DNA of 64,000 bases, from the NCBI RefSeq assembly GCF_910592395.1, contig NC_088310.1, positions 23,267,491-23,331,490 of the forward strand, given 5' to 3'. Under the pieces are notes generated by a model. That model did no database searches and was not told the DNA's origin. It saw only the letters and a list, made by a program, of their open reading frames with translations. Below are positions 61,574-64,000 of this stretch, in pieces. Each line of letters starts with the position of its first letter. Position 1 is the first letter of the stretch. The stretch is from Lineus longissimus (taxonomy: Eukaryota > Nemertea > Pilidiophora > Heteronemertea > Lineidae). The position numbers and the translations under genes are program-made.

Positions 61574-63800
61574 ATGGCGTCCAATTCTGAAGCAGAAGAC
61601 GTTTTTGCGGAGGATTTTCCTTTTAGTTTATCAAATCCAGTGAACTCGGACCCCTGGTCCCCGTTACCATCGGAGGAAAATGGGGAAAAGAAGACAGACT
61701 TCCTTGAACTGACCTCGGAACGATACATAGCTTCTTTGGGTGAGAAAAAAACCGATTTCTGTCGTTCGAAACATTGTAGACCCTTACCCAATTACTGGTC
61801 ACTCTCATGCATGTGTAAAATGTACATGCGCGTGTGTACTACAGTGGCCATCGTTTTTATTATGTCATCATGCATTCTCCTTCAGAGGTTATTTTTGTAA
61901 ATATTTGACTTGGAATTTGTTGTTAATGAAGATAGCTATCCACTAGGCCTATCCCCGGTTTATATTAATGCTGCATCATTTTATTTTTATACCAGTATTT
62001 CCCAGTGAAATAGTGATGATAAATGTTTCTCAGAGACTGAGGGTTCTAAAGGCAAAGAGATTCTAGCTAGCACTGTAGCAGCTATATGCATGATAAAGTT
62101 AAACAAAGGCGCCAATGGAAGTCCTCTATCAGTGTGTCAAAACTATTCACGCTTTACTAGTGCATGGAATATATTTAGTGCCGAATCACCTGACCTATGA
62201 CCCTAAATTCCTAAACTTGCGTCCATGAGGGTTCAGCAGCGGTCACTCACGGCCACTGCTCTTCTTTTTTTTTTAATCATTTTTCTTGACATGATCAATT
62301 AGATGTGTAGTCATAAAAAAACATATTCATGTTGGTTCAATAGATAAATGATATTCGACACCAAAATTCTAGTGTCCATGAGTGTCGACTTAAGTCCAAC
62401 ACGATGTCCAGACATGTGTGTAATGATTATCTGTTAAAACTTGATTCAATCTAAATGCTTCAGTTAAAATAGGGCTAACTTAGTTGCTTATGGCGGTCTT
62501 ATTCATCCCACAATCTTATGCCAACAGTCGATCAGTCACTTATATAAATTGACTTCTAACGCTAGTAACAGACGTGTCAAAATGATATATGTGCAGATGC
62601 TCTATCATGCGAGCAGGGCATTTTCTGCCACACTGAAAGAATTATTGACCTCTCAAAATCGGGATTGATTTCCTATAAATACCCATTATACATCTTACAT
62701 GTACAAATGTACCATGAATCATCACCAAAGCTTGTAACATACAAAAGATACATACCTTGTTTGTCAGAGTAACATGTATGCGAGAATTAAATGAGCACAT
62801 AATTGACTTGACATAGGGATCGGAATTTTCAAATTGCTATCCCAGTTGCATTTGATGGTAATTGGCATTTCACTTTTGACTTGCTTTGATGTGTTTTACT
62901 GACTTGGCGTTGTGTATTTTTTTACAAGATTCAATGGGAAATAATGGCTGTAAAGTGCATGAATTTTCTGGGGAAAAGGTGCAAGGTAGGATTAAGGAAT
63001 TCTCTGACACTCTTCACATTCAAGAAGTTATTCCATTTTAAAGGTTCCATGAAAGCACTATGTGTGCAAATTAAATGCTTTCGATCCTTTCCTTTTACTT
63101 GTAGATCAAAGTGCATGTTTGGTTGTGTTCTGAGCAAGTTAACTTATTTGTACTGTACTGGTATACCAGTACTCTAAAGTAGTCAGATTAGGTTTGCCAT
63201 GGCACAGATCATCTAAGTCCATTGCCAAGGGCCCTAATATGTTTATGCATGGAGTTTCCTTAAAATATATGTTGGATGAAGTTTATATTTGGTGCAGTAA
63301 GCTATCTCCTTATCCTGAAATGGGACATGACAATAAAAAAGGTTCTCAATGCAAAAGTTGAGTCGATCACAAGCTGTACATTTGTCTTTGCAGAGGCAAG
63401 GCTCAATCGTATTCAGGGCAAAGCCCGGGATCCGACCTCAAAAGATCTCATCAGGGGCCTAGAAAAGGCAAAGGATGCGCACATGACGACTTTAGTCCAA
63501 TCATCAGATCAACCTTATATTAGCAACTACATTCCCGAAAAAGACAATGTCCAGAATCCCAACAAGTTACAGCGAAAACTGCATCCGGAAAAAGTAGCGA
63601 TAAGTGCTGACGAAAGAAGACTTTTAGTTGAGGAAGATGATCTGTCGAAGCGCCGGAAAGCAGATGAAGCTGCTGTGGAAACGTCTAAGAAAAAGACAAG
63701 TTCTGTTTCTAGTCTTGGGGAAAGTGACAATCATACTGAGGAGAGGCCCCGGCGGGCATCCGCTCAGGAAAGTGTTGATAGAGGTTCCTGTGATGCATGA
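61574..63800 (+). CDS. Orphan charged protein, two exons, probably nuclear
   Basis: Exon 1 61574-61739 starts at ATG in a good context (AAAATGG) and ends at a GTGAGA donor; exon 2 63394-63800 follows a TTGTCTTTGCAG acceptor. Joined, they give 190 aa with agreeing phases. The N-terminal half is acidic (SNSEAEDVFAEDF) with a proline patch DPWSPLPSEE and then DFLELTSERYIASLGEARL. The C-terminal half is highly charged, with KRRK and KKK clusters suggesting nuclear import, and is Ser-rich at its end. No domain recognised and no signal peptide. Additional small exons in the 1.65-kb intron cannot be excluded. The codon pattern and clean splice sites make a real gene likely. Confidence 0.65.
61740..63393 (+). 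other. Intron of the orphan gene
   Basis: 1654 bp, GT-AG, AT-rich. Contains a T-rich run near 62264-62274 and no clear internal exon. Confidence 0.5.
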
Positions 63801-64000
63801 GATGGAGATGTTAGTATTAAATTGTAATGTATTCTAAAAGGGAGTGTGATTCAGTGGATTTTGTATGTGCACTAAACCTGCAAGAAGTCTGTACAATTGG
63901 TTTTAATTTGGAACAAGCTGACAGGCTTTATCTTTTGGCAGAGACTCGTACTCTCAACAATTCCGGTACTGTAATATTTAGTATGATTAGTGGTGTTAAC

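Overview
The window is animal nuclear DNA. It is AT-rich, its genes are split by GT-AG introns of roughly 0.2-1.7 kb, and there are no bacterial-style operons. Gene content (claspin, a ZP-module membrane protein, an MCFD2-type EF-hand protein, a class A peptide-type GPCR, a 4-coumarate-CoA-ligase-like acyl-CoA synthetase) and many ACATGTACATGT-type words suggest a marine invertebrate. A lophotrochozoan (mollusc, brachiopod or relative) is my best guess; this is inference, not proof.

Layout. 1-29.6 kb is gene-poor. It holds a promoter-like patch near 1.5 kb, a short inverted-repeat transposon (4.6 kb), a tRNA-SINE-like B box (6.6 kb), one plausible signal-peptide first exon on the minus strand (7.7 kb), a frame-broken coding relic (17.7-18.2 kb) and small tandem repeats. 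From 29.6 kb on, genes are dense: (1) a ten-exon acyl-CoA synthetase with an apparent mitochondrial leader (+, 29650-35867), carrying a 1008-bp transposon with 57-bp terminal inverted repeats and a 9-bp target duplication in one intron; (2) an intronless GPCR (+, 36633-37619); (3) a ten-exon type I membrane protein (-, 43998-39032) with signal peptide, five cysteine-rich modules each on its own phase 1-1 exon, a ZP-N module, one membrane span and a roughly 196-residue tail; (4) a four-exon secretory EF-hand protein of MCFD2/CGREF1 type (-, 46765-45016); (5) a twenty-exon claspin gene (+, 48622-59041); (6) a single-exon LRR protein (-, 61044-60217); (7) a two-exon orphan nuclear-looking protein (+, 61574-63800), head-to-head with the LRR gene.

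Each spliced model was joined by hand. All exon phases agree and every total is a multiple of three: synthetase 592 aa, ZP protein 674 aa, EF-hand protein 160 aa, claspin 1522 aa, orphan 190 aa. Exon boundaries are therefore well supported, although no transcript was available.

The most notable points are claspin with six Chk1-binding-type LCSG[K/R]F motifs, amplified inside one exon; a membrane protein with a ZP-N module but no ZP-C; a young transposon insertion with intact target duplication; and a 204-bp tandem duplication that copied the end of claspin exon 19 together with its splice donor. The genes are not an obvious pathway. Claspin belongs to the replication checkpoint, the synthetase to mitochondrial acyl activation, and the EF-hand and ZP proteins to the secretory route and cell surface.
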